Below, one piece after another: positions 63,943 through 64,000 of a stretch of 64,000 nt of DNA. This DNA comes from Piscicola geometra (lineage: Eukaryota > Annelida > Clitellata > Hirudinida > Piscicolidae). A program made the translations under genes and the position numbers. The stretch's first letter is position 1. Every line of letters starts with the position of its first letter. Below the pieces are notes generated by a model that was given only the letters and a program-made list of their open reading frames with translations, did not search any database and was not told where the DNA came from. The stretch is from NCBI GenBank assembly GCA_943735955.1, contig OX030957.1, positions 2,594,595 through 2,658,594 of the forward strand, read 5' to 3'.

Positions 63943-64000
63943 CTGTCGGTAATAATAATAATAATAATAACAATAAAAAAAAGAAACAAAAAAATTAGAA

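Overview
The window is animal nuclear DNA. It has spliced genes with GT..AG introns, AT-rich introns and intergenic DNA, very many micro- and minisatellites, and decayed hAT and non-LTR transposons. The protein genes (AGAP, LRCH, a Sox factor, rabenosyn-5) are bilaterian families, and their proteins carry long Asn/Gln/Ser-rich insertions. I infer a lophotrochozoan invertebrate; an annelid such as the leech Helobdella is my best guess, but the sequence does not prove it.

Layout. (1) About 343-24290, + strand: most of an AGAP/centaurin-gamma Arf GTPase-activating protein. I traced 24 exons by reading frame and splice phase: GTPase-like domain, long Asn-rich linker, split PH domain, ArfGAP zinc finger and two ankyrin repeats. 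The first exons lie left of the window. An hAT remnant sits in one intron (9400-10462). (2) 24291-28271: intergenic, with two unrelated non-LTR retrotransposon remnants on opposite strands. (3) 28272-42580, + strand: a complete LRCH gene in 15 exons (leucine-rich repeats, Asn-rich middle, C-terminal calponin-homology domain). Its intron at 35944-37784 holds an inverted, decayed hAT copy. (4) 42581-47273: gene-poor DNA with large (TAC)n, (GT)n and AT-rich arrays. (5) 47274-49124, - strand: an intronless Sox transcription factor with a glutamine-rich body. (6) 49125-62884: mostly gene-poor, with a well-preserved hAT copy with a perfect 8-bp target-site duplication (53113-54682), a minisatellite made of 21-bp units, and a nearly 2-kb double array at 57828-59758. 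A few exon-like fragments here remain unassigned. (7) 62885-63942, - strand: the last two exons of rabenosyn-5, with the rest of the gene to the right.

The genes look like independent housekeeping or developmental loci. AGAP and rabenosyn-5 both act in endosomal traffic, but nothing here shows co-regulation. Most long open frames in the window are translations of tandem repeats, not genes. No confident RNA gene, CRISPR array or prokaryotic feature was seen.
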